DNA of 64,000 nt. Source: Ligula intestinalis (Eukaryota; Platyhelminthes; Cestoda; Diphyllobothriidea; Diphyllobothriidae). The stretch covers positions 2,535,565 to 2,599,564 of the forward strand of contig JAYGXS010000003.1 in NCBI GenBank assembly GCA_036362985.1, in the 5' to 3' direction. Both the position numbers and the translations under genes were made by a program. Shown piece by piece: positions 1 through 10,645 of the stretch; the first letter of the stretch is position 1; each line of letters starts with the position of its first letter. Below the pieces are notes generated by a model. It saw only the letters and a list, made by a program, of their open reading frames with translations, was not told where the DNA came from and did not search any database.

Positions 1-1032
1 CCGTAGTGGATGCCTCCTTGCTAGAGGAGCTAAAAACATTACTGCACGATCGGACATCCTGATTGTGTGGATTTCAACGCGCCTTACATCGACTGGGTTA
101 CGGCCTGCGCACATAGCTCCGATATAGCCTTCGACAGCTGCCTTCTCAGCATGACTCTAAAGTTATTTCTCACGCAACACGTCACTTTTCCGACAAAGAT
201 GCGCGATTGCCAACAGTCCAACTGTCTGGACCTCGTACTCACGAAATCAGAGGACATCATCGACCAAGTGTCATGTCTCTCACCACTAGGTAAAAGTGAC
301 CATGTTGTACTGCTAAGGGAGTACTCGTTATTCTCAATACTGGAGAGACCCTCAACAGCCAGAAGAAATATCTGGCGAGGCGATTTCGATCAAACGAAGA
401 CCGAAATCATAAATGACAAACCATTGAAGAAAGTGAACGCCCAGAAAGACTTGAAAGTCTTGATCATGCCCTCGCTTAAACCCTCCCTGCATTGCACAAA
501 GGTAACCAATCCGCGATTTCGATCCTATACCTCGTCAGACGAGCTTTTTCTACCTTCAATGAAGAGTGCTTCACAAAAGTCTTCGGAACCTTCGTACGAC
601 CGCACCTAGAATCTGCTATCCAAGCTTGGAGACCCTGGGCCACGAAAGACATCAACATCCTGGAAAAGGTACAACGGCGCGCAACCAAACTTGTTAAGGG
701 GCAGGGCTCGCAGCCTAATGAAACACGGCTGTCGAATCTCAATCTCTTCCCATTGCGCTACAGGCAGCTTCGGGGATCTGATACTAGTATTCCTCGTATA
801 ACGTCTTCATGACTGCTGCCTTATATCAGGGGATTTTTTCGAATTAGCAACGACAACGAAACTGAGGGGTCATCCTTTCAAATTAAAGGTGACAGTTGCC
901 AGGCTGAAGCGTGAAATGCGCTTCCTTAGGACGTTGTTATGTGAGAATCGCTAGAGGGTTTTAAGCGAAAACTGGATCGATATAGCAGTGCACGATGGAT
1001 AGGAACTGACAATTTGCAATAATAATAATACT
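1..1032 (+). mobile_element. Family B CR1/jockey-like non-LTR retrotransposon, internally deleted copy
   Basis: Two conserved parts of a non-LTR ORF2 are joined with the RT palm missing. The first (about 1-340) is the C-terminal half of an APE-type endonuclease: a GDFNAP-like segment (here VDFNAP near 64-81), a QHVTFPT-like segment, NCLDLVLT and the terminal GKSDHVVL block with the catalytic SDH-type histidine. The second (about 430-1022) is the post-RT thumb and C-terminal region, with QKDL, SLKPSL, FGTFVRPHLE, QRRATKLVKG and a closing KRKLD block, readable only by changing frame near 490-530 and again after 800. A stop at 1020-1022 is followed by AAT triplets that may be the element's 3' microsatellite tail. 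The copy runs off the left edge of the window. It is a dead fragment. The family assignment rests on similarity to the copies at 20.6 and 36 kb in this window. Confidence 0.8.
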
Positions 1033-1727
1033 ACTTCCAATTTTTCAATAGTATTATTAGTTATATCCATTCACGTTTGCTATTTATAACGCCCTCCTAC
1101 GCATAGCCTCATGCGAAGGTTTCCACGGTCTACCCTACTTGGCTATCTGCGTACCGTGATAACCCCCCTAGCGATCTTATCAGCCAGACCTGACGGCCTA
1201 AACATTCATCCTTGGTTCGACCCAAAACGGAATGTCGACGATCTGGACGGATGCCTCTGTTTTTCCAGTTCCGTTGGCGGACTCTGCAATCAACAAGGAA
1301 GAATCAGGATACTGCTTCTACACATTGATGATCCTATGAACCTTTGCAATGCCGCACCCCGTTGGATACCCCTTTTTTCTCCATTATCCCACGCAAAAGT
1401 GGGGTTTCCTAGATGGAACTCTGGGAACATCACGTTGCTTACCGGAACACTCTTTACATCTTGCTGATGTATCACAAAGTCTGACCGGCTCTCCACTATC
1501 GATCAACAATTTGCATGTATGTATGTACCTGGCGGCCTTGCGTGGTGACGAAGGGCGATGCCAGTGGCCAATGACAACTGATTTTTAAACAACGGCGCAA
1601 ACGTTAGGATTTCAGATAATTTATAGAAGCGTTTGGTACATCTTAATAATTCATTTAGCCCATTTGTGAAGTGTTGGATTCTGGCTTGATTGATTAATAA
1701 ATCCTGTTTGGGTCGTGAGCTTACTGA
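1033..1727. other. No recognisable feature
   Basis: This stretch lies between the family B tail and the first Penelope-like terminus. Overlapping open frames occur on both strands (the longest is 118 codons at 1111-1467 plus), but none shows a recognisable domain, repeat structure or splice pattern. It may be diverged repeat DNA. Confidence 0.4.
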
Positions 1728-1826
1728 ATGGGTATTCACGAATGCGAGAGAATACTCGTATTCCATAAAATTTCTATTGGTAAAGGAGACATATGGTCGA
1801 ACACCGGAACAAATTTTTTTTTTTTG

Positions 1827-1868
1827 CCTGAGCTTTTGAGCTCTTGCAAGAGCCCATCGTCAGAGGTG
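1827..1868 (-). ncRNA. Hammerhead-ribozyme-like motif, PLE family G (degenerate)
   Basis: On the minus strand: CTGACGA (a CUGANGA box), one T, stem II GGGCTC/GAGCTC with a six-base loop (one G-T pair), then AAA where the catalytic GAA is expected, AGCT and C before AGG. Three bases of stem I (AGG with CCT just upstream of the box) can pair. The expected G12 is A, so activity is doubtful. Confidence 0.5.
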
Positions 1869-2302
1869 GAGAAACAGCAACAAATGTGGAGCTACTTGGG
1901 ACGTGTGTACAATAACTAAAGTTTTGAACGTGTAGAAAATCAATAATTGTGTGTGCTGCCGACTTGCCACTGAGGGCTGTGCTAACCAGTGCCAGTAGGC
2001 AAGATCGACAAGTTGGGTGGAAATATTTACAGAAATAGAATCGTCAACAAAACAAGTAATAGTTATGGTGGGAGGGATAGGCAATTAAAACGTCATAGGA
2101 GAAGGGAGGGAGAATGAGAAGCGAGGGATTATGTAGGCTTGGGCGCCAAATGGCCACGTCAGCATCGAGAGTGGGATGATTATGGAGGATGTTGGGCCAA
2201 TTGATTACGGCGGGCGTCTGAATGTGATCGTTTGCAATAGCGTAAGGCCCTGTACGCTGGCGCCAATTCGACACATCTGTTGACCGAATTCTCATCCGTG
2301 GA

Positions 2303-2608
2303 CTAGGCTTCGATAAATCCTCTGCTCGTCTTGTTTCCTGCGTGGGCGAGTACCTTGACGGCAGCGAAGTTGAACTGATGGCCTGTTTCGTAGGTGTGAG
2401 TTGCAACTTGTGATGATTCGTCGCCTAGTCGCACGGCCTGCTTGTGTTCACGTATACGCGATCCGAGCATGCGTTCCGTTTGACCTGTATAATTACAGGG
2501 AGAGTTTAGGCATGGGATGCGATATACTACACCAGATTGTTCATTCTGCGTAAGCCGGTATTGGTGGCGTTCATAGATTGGAACAAGCTTGAGGGTAACT
2601 TGATCTAA
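2303..2608 (-). pseudogene. GIY-YIG endonuclease domain of a Penelope-like element (family G)
   Basis: About 100 minus-strand codons read without a stop: a leader ending NEQSGVVYRIPC, the GIY-equivalent VVY, the YIG-equivalent YTG in NYTGQTERML, the conserved arginine in SRIREHKQAVR, then a THTYETGH segment. This is the order expected of the C-terminal nuclease of PLEs, which nicks target DNA for target-primed reverse transcription. Cysteines in IPCLNSPC match the CCHH zinc-finger-like insert seen in many PLE nucleases. The frame ends at a stop at 2303-2305, and further coding similarity is lost. The upstream RT is absent. It is a fragment of a dead element. Confidence 0.8.
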
Positions 2609-2640
2609 CTATGCTTTAGCGTACGGCTCTTGGTGAGTAT

Positions 2641-2936
2641 ATTTTAGCTAAGTTGGCTACAGCTCTCAATGGACCAAAGCCCTTCGCTTCCTAGTGTTTT
2701 CACAAATTGGTGAAATTCATTTGAAGTAATGTTTTTGTCTTTATTCGACATTCACATATCCTTACCTAAACATAATAAACTTGTTACGTTAAAATCTAGA
2801 TAAACATAACAATACCTGAGCTCACCAAATATTTTTTTTATACTCTATCAATAGCAGCTAACCTGGAACGACTTTTAAAAATTCCTTTGTTTTTAGATGA
2901 TTCTAAAGCAGTATATTGCCAATAGAGGAGAATATA
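2641..2936. other. No recognisable feature
   Basis: AT-rich sequence between two Penelope-like copies. No domain, repeat or splice signal was recognised. Confidence 0.4.
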
Positions 2937-2956
2937 CGAGTTCCAGGCAGCAGTTC

Positions 2957-3133
2957 CGAAGAAGAAGATGCGATCACTGGAACAAGGACTTTATTTTCCT
3001 GACGTTTCGGATTCCGTCGGGAATCCTTAGTCATAGGTAATCGTAAACAGGTCTGAGGCATGCGCAGATAAGGGGTGATACATGCACAGATTGCACGGTA
3101 TTTATAGTTCACAGCGGTCACCCACATGTGTAC
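2957..3133. repeat. Left arm of 177-bp inverted repeat (PLE E terminal repeat)
   Basis: Pairs with 3323-3499. I could find about one mismatch over the full 177 bp. The spacer (3134-3322) is the PLE E coding tail. An inverted terminal-repeat copy at the 5' end is the arrangement known for Penelope-like elements. The arms share the same open frame, which encodes the same meaningless peptide twice. Confidence 0.85.
2998..3036 (-). ncRNA. Hammerhead-like motif lacking the CUGANGA box (PLE family E)
   Basis: The minus strand has CCTATGACTAA, then a perfect 7-bp stem II (GGATTCC/GGAATCC, four-base loop), GAA, ACGT, C and AGG. Everything except the first catalytic box matches a hammerhead. Confidence 0.45.
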
Positions 3134-3322
3134 TATAATTGTCCGTTCCTGTAGCCACCACTGGAGGTCTTAATTGGTCCGGTGATTGCTCATTAATTGC
3201 AACAGCGTTCTTGTCCGCGTCGGATGTAGGTTGGATAATTGCTCAACAATTAGGCCCGCTGTCGTCAGAGTTACGCCCAGTCCTTCCCACGTGACTGATT
3301 TTTTTGTTCAGGAAATTTCTCA

Positions 3323-3499
3323 GTACACATGTGGGTGACCGCTGTGAACTATAAATACCGTGCAATCTGTGCATGTATCACCCCCTATCTGCGCATGCCT
3401 CAGACCTGTTTACGATTACCTATGACTAAGGATTCCCGACGGAATCCGAAACGTCAGGAAAATAAAGTCCTTGTTCCAGTGATCGCATCTTCTTCTTCG
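3323..3499. repeat. Right arm of 177-bp inverted repeat (PLE E terminal repeat)
   Basis: Inverted partner of 2957-3133. It contains the plus-strand hammerhead-like motif at 3419-3458 and ends in the TTCTTCTTCG run that is typical of the family terminus. Confidence 0.85.
3419..3458 (+). ncRNA. Hammerhead-like motif lacking the CUGANGA box (PLE family E)
   Basis: Plus-strand copy of the motif at 2998-3036: CCTATGACTAA, stem II GGATTCC/GGAATCC, GAAACGTCAGG. The first box differs from the CUGANGA consensus. Confidence 0.45.
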
Positions 3500-3505
3500 A
3501 AAGCA

Positions 3506-4279
3506 GTATATTTAGCTCCGTTGATTGTTAATCCCTTAAATCTTTAAATTCTTTATTTGTGATTAACAAACTAGCAGTATTACCATCAGTATAAATCAGT
3601 GACTGTGTAAAGTCGAAGCGGACTCAGTTGAATGTGGTCATATTAGTGTTTAGGTTTTATGCTTACATAGTTTGCTGTGTCCAACAGGACGCGACTTGAC
3701 ATTGGAATTGAGCTGAGTTTTCACTGGCTACGCTACATTTTTTCAGACTGACTCTTTCTTGGGGCATATCATGGTTAAGGGGCAGTTATTTATAATGACT
3801 AAAAAGTCTTTCCACAGGAGGGCTCAGTACAAGCCACGCAGTGGAAGGAATGTACTGATCATGTATCCCTGCAACTGACTTTACTTCAGAGGATAGCGAG
3901 TCCAGTTTCATAGGCTGGTCACATATGGCAGTGCACTTGAAGTACGGATTAATTTTGCGGCTCAAATGTATACCTCTTCGAACATGTTAGAATACTGCTG
4001 CCTCTAGGATCCCCATACTTTGATTGCATATGTAAGGTATGTTCTTAACTCTCAAAGCCTCCTGCGTGGCATACATAATTATTATTGTGCTTAACTGCCT
4101 TTAGCAAATGCGTAGAAGACTACCTACGTTTAGTCAAGCCAAGGACCAGTTCTCTATCTGTTTCTGTTTCTCTGATTGCCATTCGGCTCAGGAGGTTCAT
4201 GCCCCTAGAACGAATTAGTTTTCAATTTCCAGGCCACAGCGATTTAACAATACTGATGCAATTACTATCGTTGGCCGAG
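3506..4279. other. No recognisable feature
   Basis: Roughly 770 bp without a domain, repeat or convincing exon. Open frames are short and not conserved with anything I recognise. Confidence 0.4.
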
Positions 4280-4495
4280 GGACCTTAAAACTCGAAAGGC
4301 TAACGTTTGAAGCACGGTTCGCGGATGCCAATTCTGTCAACAGGCATGCAGACCTACCCACCGCCATCAAAATCGTGCGCCATTATGCGGGAAAATACAG
4401 AACAAGTCCAAACCGAAAGTAAGAAAGGCAAGCAAAGAGGCCCCCACAACGAACCGGCCGAAAGAGAAGGCAGTGTTACCGCAACTCTTTACCGT
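4280..4495 (+). pseudogene. C-terminal coding tail of a PLE family G copy (left part of the target of family A)
   Basis: The plus strand encodes RRLTFEA-like and SVNRHADLPTAIKIVRHY-like segments, in frames that change near 4320-4340. This corresponds to the tail after the GIY-YIG domain (compare ESWFTGPQSINKCNDLP in family F at 14.3 kb). It continues after the family A insertion at 7751 (CCGTGGGGACAAG). The unoccupied counterpart is at 10190-10460. Confidence 0.6.
4491..4495. repeat. Short target-site duplication (ACCGT), left
   Basis: ACCGT at 4491-4495 recurs at 7751-7755 just after the family A (AC)n tail. The empty homologous site near 10395 reads CTACCGTGGGGACAAG, which supports an insertion here. 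The duplication is short and overlaps the CA run, so its exact length is uncertain. Confidence 0.5.
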
Positions 4496-4529
4496 TAGAT
4501 CAACTCTCCCCTCAGCCCAACCCGTGTAT

Positions 4530-4754
4530 TTGATGACAGAGCAGCCCCTCCCGGCCATGCTGCTCCGACTCCTTCTTGCCGCCTGTATTGAGGCCAACCC
4601 TGGACCTCTCTGGTACTGCTCGTTCTGCCGAGTCCGTCTGGGCCGCCGCAACTGGTCTGTTTGTTGCGTCTCCTGCAATGGTTGGTGTCATTTCCGCTGC
4701 AGTGGCCTCGCCACGGCTGCCGATTGGTCGCCCGCCTTCGCGTGTCCCAGCTGA
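4530..4754 (+). pseudogene. N-terminal 2A-like motif and PHD-like finger of family A, copy A1
   Basis: From the ATG at 4530 the frame encodes a short leucine-rich leader, then CIEANPGP (4584-4607), then a Cys/His cluster: C-x2-C (YCSFC), C-x2-C (CVSC), H-x2-C (WCHFRC) and C-x2-C (ACPSC, the last Cys lost in the stop). NPGP preceded by IEA matches the core of 2A-like ribosome-skipping peptides, and the spacing of the cluster fits a PHD-type finger. Such a leader/2A/PHD arrangement is known in some CR1/L2/Rex1-type elements. The residue before IEA is Cys here instead of the usual Asp, so activity is an open question. A stop at 4752-4754 ends the frame just after the finger. Confidence 0.65.
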
Positions 4755-4839
4755 CCCGTGCCCTCACAGATCTCCGCACCTCCAGCCCATCCTGTCCTAA
4801 ACCCATATCCTCGGGTCTCTGACCTTGCCTCACCACCTG

Positions 4840-5490
4840 GTCTTAAGATCTTACAATTCAACCTCAACGGCCTCCTTGGGAAGCTTGATCAGCTCCTGGC
4901 CTTCATGCGCTCGCACAGCATAGCTGAGGCAGCTATATAGGAGACAAAGTTGTCTAAATCCGCTGAGGTCCCTTCATTTGCCGATTACACGATTGTCCGT
5001 CGCGACTGCGACCACAACAAAGGTGGAGGTTTGACCTTCCTGGTGGAAAAATCCATTGCCCATCACCAGCTACCCCTGCTTGGAGCCGATCTCATGGAAG
5101 TACGGGCGATTGCCCTTGAAATTGGCCCGGCGCTGCTAACCGTCGTGAGCGTGTACATCCCTCCGACTTCCAGTTGTCCTCCCGAGTTCACCGCCTCTAT
5201 CGCTCCCTATTTAGCTTCTGCAGAAAGTTTCGTGCTAGGTGACTTCAACGCCCACAATGACCTGTGGTGCTCTAACTTGGCAGCCGACCCCTGAAGAGAA
5301 GCTCTGGCTGATTAAATAGAACATGCCCCGTTTGTCGTCCTCAACGAGAACAGCCAAATGCGGCTCCAGACCAACGTCGCCGCCAGTTCGCCCGATGTTT
5401 CCCTCGCCAGTCTCAGTCTGGTAGCCTCAACCATGTGGAACACTCAATCAAACTGGGTAGCGATCACCTCCCCATTGTAATCGAATTGGC
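4840..5490 (+). pseudogene. APE endonuclease domain of family A, copy A1
   Basis: The domain reads KILQFNLNG (start), then a stop where copy A2 has QETKW, then KGGGLTFLV, VYIPPTSS, the catalytic LGDFNAHNDLW, and after a stop at 5292-5294 and a frameshift near 5430, GSDHLPI. The core catalytic Asp/Asn and His residues are still visible, but the frame is broken at least four times. In an intact element this domain nicks the target DNA to prime reverse transcription. Confidence 0.8.
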
Positions 5491-6039
5491 CACCACCGCC
5501 GAGCGTATCAAGGCCCCCGACCGGCACTTCATTAATTTCAAGAAAGCCAATTGGGCAGCGTTCACGACCGAATGCGAAGTCGTAATCGATGGCCTACCGC
5601 CTCTTACCTGTGTCTACACGGCGGAGCGAGCCCTTCGTCGACTACTACTGGCAGCAGCAAGTCACCACATCCCTAACGGCCGTAATCTCCTTCTCCTTCC
5701 TAACTATCCGCCCGAAGCCTCCCGCCTGGAACGACAGAGACACGAAATATGAGCGCGTGATGCCAGTGACCCGCGCGTTGGCGAACTGAATGGCTTAATC
5801 ACTAAGACTATCAACGATGGCAAACGCCAACGCTGGCATGAACTAGTTTCAGATTGCAATATCAGCCAGCGGGTTGATAAATCTAACCAGTCTATTAGTT
5901 TTGGGGAGGGCAACTTCATCTCCAAAAACGGTAAGATCGCCGCAAAAAATGAACAAGTTGTTCTCGCCCCGCTTGGCGCCCAGTCCCAAATGTCAGCGCT
6001 CCCTTCTTCGTCTCCTCCATAAAGCTATGCCCCCAGACA

Positions 6040-7725
6040 TTTCCTTTTCGGCTCATGCATTCCTCCCCGCCGTCAAGAAAATTAGAGCTTCGAAAACATT
6101 AGGACCAGATGGTCTGGCGCCTATCCATGTGCGCTACATCGGCCCGAAGGTGGCTCCCTACCTTGCCGCCCTCTTCAACCTTTCACTGGGAACTTCAATC
6201 ATCCCTGATTGCTGGCGCCGTGCCACCAACATGGTTTCCGATCGGGTCATGGGACTACAACGGCGCTTTTCGAGCTCAGCGATTCTATCCTCGAGGGCTT
6301 CAATCAATAGAAGCCCGCTTCGCGGACCGTGGCAGTCTCAATTGACCTGTCACGACCCTTTGACTGCGTCCCCCACAATCAGCTCCTGCAGGACTTGGTC
6401 TCGCTGAACGTCCCGAATCGCCTGGTCCGATGGTTGGCGACTTACATCCGTGACCGTCACGATCATGTCCTTTTCTGGGGCGCTGTCTCTAAGCCCTGTA
6501 AACAGACCTGTAGCGTTCGTTAAGGCTCTGTGCTCAGCTTGAAGCTCTTTAACATCTAAATGCGAGAGCTCCAACTCCCCCGGGAATCTGCGCAAGTGGT
6601 ATCGTACGCGGACGATGTTACGTTCTTTTGCCGGCACAATGGCATTGATCAGACTGCACAGCTTCTCACGGAGTTCCTGCCTGATGTCGAAAACTTCCTC
6701 ACCCAGCGCGGAATGACGATCTCAGCAGCCAAGTCGTACGTAACTGTTTTCACGCTTGATCCGAAGGATTTTAATCGTCACTTGGTCATCACCGTCAATG
6801 GGGCGTCCTTACCGCTCGTCCATAAGCCCAAACTCCTTGGTGTGCGTTTTGATCCACTTTTCACGTTCGCAGACCATGCCAGGGAGACCGCAAGCAAAGT
6901 AAGCCGCTGCACCAAGGTCCTCAGGGCTCTAGCAGGCACATTCTTAGGCTGTGCAAAAGAGACGCTGTCGACTGCTTTCAAGGCGCTGGCCAAGCCGCAC
7001 CTCACTTATGCGGCATCAATCTGGTCTCCTACGATGAGCTCTTCCAGCCTCCGCCGCCTCCAGTCAGCACAGAACGCTGCCCTCCGCACGATCACGGGCT
7101 GCTATAAAATGTCGCCTATAGACCATCTTCATGCGGAGGCTTCTGTTCTACCGGTCGCCCATCACAACACTCTCCTTAGCCAGCAGTTCTGGTGGAGTTG
7201 TTCGCAACCCGGCCATCCCAATCATCACCGTTGCACCGCTCCCGAGCCCTGCCGCAACGTCCGGCCGTCTATTCGAGCACTCCACAAGGAAGCTGTTGCC
7301 TCGTCTCTCGCGAATCTACCTGTTGATAGCTCTGCCACCAAGACAGGCTTCCAGCCTCTCCACCAGAGATTCGTTGTCGAGGAGAAACGAGGTTACCGTC
7401 CCCCGGTCCTTTTGGGTGGCTATCCACCTTCGATTGCGGCCTCGGAACGACATCTCCCGAGGGTCACTTGCTGTACTCTGGCGCAGCTACGCAGTGGCTA
7501 CTGCATACTCCTTCGCCAGTACCGACACCGGCTCGACCCATCCATACCCGACTGCTGTCCCGACTGCGGTGTATCGCCGCATGACTGCCGTCATCTGTTC
7601 GCCTGCAGTTCTCGGCCAGGCACCCACCTCACTCCCGCGGACCTGTGGCTCAAGCCGGTCGAGGTCGTGGCTTTTCTCCGTCTCCAAACTACTCCCAGTT
7701 TTGATTCCGGCAGGGATTCCTGATC
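6040..7725 (+). pseudogene. Reverse transcriptase and C-terminal knuckle of family A, copy A1
   Basis: The RT begins with KTLGPDGLAPIHVRYIGPK, jumps over the deletion near 6218, and resumes with a motif A piece (IDLSRPFDCV, about 6335-6370). A separate 387-codon frame from 6560 carries motif C as SYADDVTFF (about 6602-6628), the thumb region and the C-terminal CCPDCGVSPHDCRHLFAC cluster (about 7550-7610), ending at 7721-7723. The tryptophan in ADLW that is a stop in copy A2 is intact here. The RT core is deleted in part, so the copy is inactive. Confidence 0.85.
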
Positions 7726-7750
7726 CAACTATGGGCTACGACACACACAC

Positions 7751-7860
7751 ACCGTGGGGACAAGATGCCACATTAATTGTTGTTCATGACCCCTGTCTCC
7801 ACTGAGAGCTAATTAGCGAACACGACTATAATTACCACCCTATCCTTCGTTTTTGCTGTA
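7751..7860 (+). repeat. PLE family G sequence, right of the family A insertion
   Basis: CCGTGGGGACAAG and the following 90 bases align with 10396-10490 and continue the G element split by copy A1. The match fades beyond about 7860. Confidence 0.55.
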
Positions 7861-10017
7861 TCTTACGCCTGGAAAAACGCAAACAATTTCATTCAACACC
7901 AGCAAACATGCAAGTCCCTAGAATAGACTGAGAAGGAAAGGGCTCGATTGCTAGGGCAACGGTCGAGTTATCTTCTTCCCCTTCCTTCATTCGGAAACGA
8001 AGCCTTCATTGTTTGTAAAGAGGGAAAGCTTACGGTAGCCCAAATTTTTACTGAGGATTCAATGGAAAACTCAGGGGTGATCAGTTGCAACACTGTCATA
8101 ACTTAAAAGCGAGCAAGCAAGCAAAGTGAAATCATTTCGAAAGAGCTTACACGCACGATCGTCATGTTACGAAGGAGAGCGACATACTTTAAATTTCAAT
8201 TTTTTTTACATATATTTAATTTGCAAATCAAATGTATAGCTCTCGGTGGGGTTGAAGCACGAAAAGCGATTGGGAAAGCCTTACAACAAAAACCAAAATA
8301 TTATGGCTAAACTAAAGCCAACTTTGCTGTTATATTTTTTAGTGTAAACCGGTTACGAATAGAGACAATTGCTAATGCTGAATAGGTGAGTCGTGGCATG
8401 GAACAGAGCACCATAAAATTAGCATTGCTAAACCAACACGTTTGCGCAGCAACCAAAGCAGACGCAGGCGTCGCAGCGAACACGCCTTTGTTACGCTAAA
8501 TAAATGGTCGATAGTAACATAGAAAAGGAATATAATAAGTGCCACAATGGTCACAGTACTGCTATAGACAGATGATGAGTGTGCACCCCTACAAAATTCA
8601 GGGGGTTTTGTATTTCTTCAAAAACTCAGAACACTTAGCAATCGGCCAAAAAGTCTTCAAGTAATAATCTGCCACATCGTTAACTACGCCGACGTTTGTG
8701 ATGCCGCAGAATATTAATTATAATAATTTATAATTTATAATAAATTTCTTTCGAGAAAAACATGCAATGCTCAATTCACAATGAATTTAATTTTTTTACC
8801 ACCAAATTATTAGATCACAAGGTAAGAAGAACTTTGGCGATATGACCAAATATGGAATAATCGTAAAATATAATTTTCGATGGATTCTTTTGACTAATTT
8901 AAAAGCTTCTGACCTGGATCATAAGTGAGCAAATTTTTTAGAGACCAAGCTGTACTTACTAAAGGAGGACCTCTTGCCTTGGATGTTAGAGGAAGAAAAA
9001 ACCTCATCTTAATCGCTTTTTAATGAGAAAATCAGGTGTTATACCGCGTGATGATTATTTTTTCTGCTGACATCAACTTTATACAATAAAACCAGTGATA
9101 CTAAAATATACATTAGTAGGTTACATGACCTCAAAGTTATGGTACAAAGTCTTCATATGCGTCATCGATTAATAGTAAAGTACAGATAGTCTGTGCCGGA
9201 TCGTCTGGCCTGCTCACCTACCGCACCTTAATGTGAATTAAAAAAGTATTTTACTAAAATTTTGTAAGCGGATTTCTTTTCATATGCTATCGCATTATCA
9301 GCATTAAAACTCCCGTCTACTCGGATAAATAAACGAATACCGACCAATGACACAAAACACGGATGCAATATGCCGTAGCATGCCAGCCCTCGAAAATTTC
9401 GCGTGTGCTATAATATGCTGATAATCTGTCATCCACAGAAAATGCCAAGCGCTTACGCACCTCATGTTTTCGTCAATTAAAACTACTGGTAGGGCATATT
9501 TCAGCATCATTTAAGGTAATATAATGGGGGCGGATTTGGTGGAAGTGTTGCAAATTCCCCTCAGTAACTGCTATCTCGTTTTTGATCTGAAGAAGTGTTA
9601 TTTGCATCCAGGCAATCCGCGAGGTCGCTTTCAGCGGTTTTCGCAACTTTTTCCACGCCAAACATTCAAGAAGCATAGCTGCACCCCGGAAGTCCCACAA
9701 AACCTACCTATGCTCTCATTGGTGCACGTTTTATTGGCGCCCTGTAAAGAGTGCTGAAATGTCTGCGAAGCTCATAAAATACCCACGAGCTCACCTAAGT
9801 ATAGGATGTTGCTCTTGGCATACACACGGCTCATGTACCTTTTTACGTTCCCATACATACGTACTTTGCGGTAAAATTGAAGTTAATTTAGCAGTTAAAT
9901 TTGCATCCCACTGAGTGGTTAACAAAAACCAACGTCAAGCAGAGGAGACCTTTCAAAATTATTTAAAAGACAAACCCATAAAATTAGCAGTTAATATTCG
10001 AATTATAGTCTTTAATT
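7861..10017. other. Long stretch without recognisable genes
   Basis: About 2.2 kb, AT-rich after 8.1 kb. A degenerate echo of the PLE F terminus may lie at 7945-7990 (CTCGATTGCTAGGGCAAC, TTCTTCC). Short frames at 9304-9510 minus, 9473-9700 minus and 9524-9757 plus have no recognisable domain. Confidence 0.4.
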
Positions 10018-10645
10018 TCCGAATGAATGAAAATCTTTGCGTTTCAGGTATTTAAATGGATAAAGAAGAAGACTCATCGAACACCGGGACATATTATTTA
10101 TTAACCAGAGCTTTTGAACTCTTACGGGAATCCATATTCACATTTAAAAAGCAGCAACCAACCAAGGAGAAACCATTGTAGGCCTAGGAAACTCAAAAGC
10201 CGAAAGGCTGATTGTTAAGGCATGCTACTCATATTCTAACTACGTCAACAAATATTTAGATCTTCTTACGGCCTATATTATTATGTGAGCAAAAGACGGA
10301 ACAAGGCCAAACTGAACGTAAGGTCGCAAACGAAGAAGAACCCACCAAAAACCGGCCAGTAAAGGAGGCAGGATCACCAGGACCCTCTACCGTGGGGACA
10401 AGGCATTACACTTATTGCTGTTTATGATCCTGAATTACCGCTGACTTCCTTGACAGTTTATTAGCATGTAACTGTAATTTTTCCCTCATCCCTTGACGCC
10501 GTGATGACCGCTGATATTTGATTGACCTTGTACTTGCCCTCCTTTTGGTTGTTGCTACTTATCTCTGCAGATGGACTCCTGTAACGGTTCCAAAGCTGAG
10601 CATAATAAACCAATTGATCTGGTGTCCAGCAAGTCTACTTCTTTT
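10018..10645 (+). mobile_element. Penelope-like element, family G, short copy with inverted left terminus
   Basis: The left end (10018-10145) is an inverted G terminus with a degenerate minus-strand hammerhead at about 10109-10145. The middle (10187-10460) is homologous to the coding tail and 3' UTR flanking copy A1. The right end (about 10563-10645) is a direct G terminus with CTGCAGATGGACTCCTGTAACGG and GCATAATAAACCAATTGATC. This is the usual PLE layout with one terminal repeat inverted and the body 5'-truncated. No nuclease or RT domain is left. Confidence 0.6.

Larger units (their letters stand above)
1728..2640 (-). mobile_element. Penelope-like element, family G, 3' half
   Basis: Read on the minus strand, this holds a GIY-YIG nuclease segment (2303-2608), an untranslated stretch, and then a terminal repeat with a hammerhead-like motif (about 1827-1868) ending near 1728. 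The terminus (ACACCGGAACAA with a T-rich run, TGAGCTTTTGAGCTCTTGCAAGAGCC on the plus strand) recurs in varied form at 10.08, 33.5 and 46.6 kb, which defines the family. No RT domain remains upstream of the nuclease, so this is a 5'-truncated copy. Confidence 0.75.
2937..3328 (-). mobile_element. Penelope-like element, family E, 3' end
   Basis: On the minus strand the C-terminal tail of the PLE protein (a KKISHVGRTGRN-type stretch, near 3320-3270) is followed by a 3' region with TATAAATACCGTGCAATC, a degenerate hammerhead (about 2998-3036) and the terminal segment with AATAAAG and the CTTCTTCTTC run. The same order occurs at 31.8-32.1, 41.9-42.46 and 48.2-48.6 kb. The copy has no nuclease or RT domain. 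Confidence 0.75.
4496..7752 (+). mobile_element. Family A non-LTR retrotransposon, decayed copy A1
   Basis: This copy is collinear with the better-preserved copy at 53035-56563 from its position 53120 onward, so it lacks about 85 bp at the 5' end. Relative to that copy it carries several stops and frameshifts, a deletion of about 45 bp near 5863 and a deletion of about 150 bp near 6218 (between TGGCGCC and GCCACCAACATGG) that removes RT motifs. It ends in the same 3' sequence, GGGCTACGACACACACACAC. The host sequence on both sides is a PLE family G copy. It cannot encode a working protein. Confidence 0.9.

Noticed and set aside
1111..1467. 118-codon plus ORF, possible gene
   Set aside because: No recognisable domain, no conservation with anything in the window and overlapping frames on both strands.
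2903..3547. Two frames (2903-3127 minus, 3329-3547 plus) encoding the same 60-residue peptide, as if a duplicated gene
   Set aside because: They are the two arms of an inverted PLE terminal repeat read in opposite directions. The peptide includes the hammerhead and polyadenylation-like region, so it is not protein coding.
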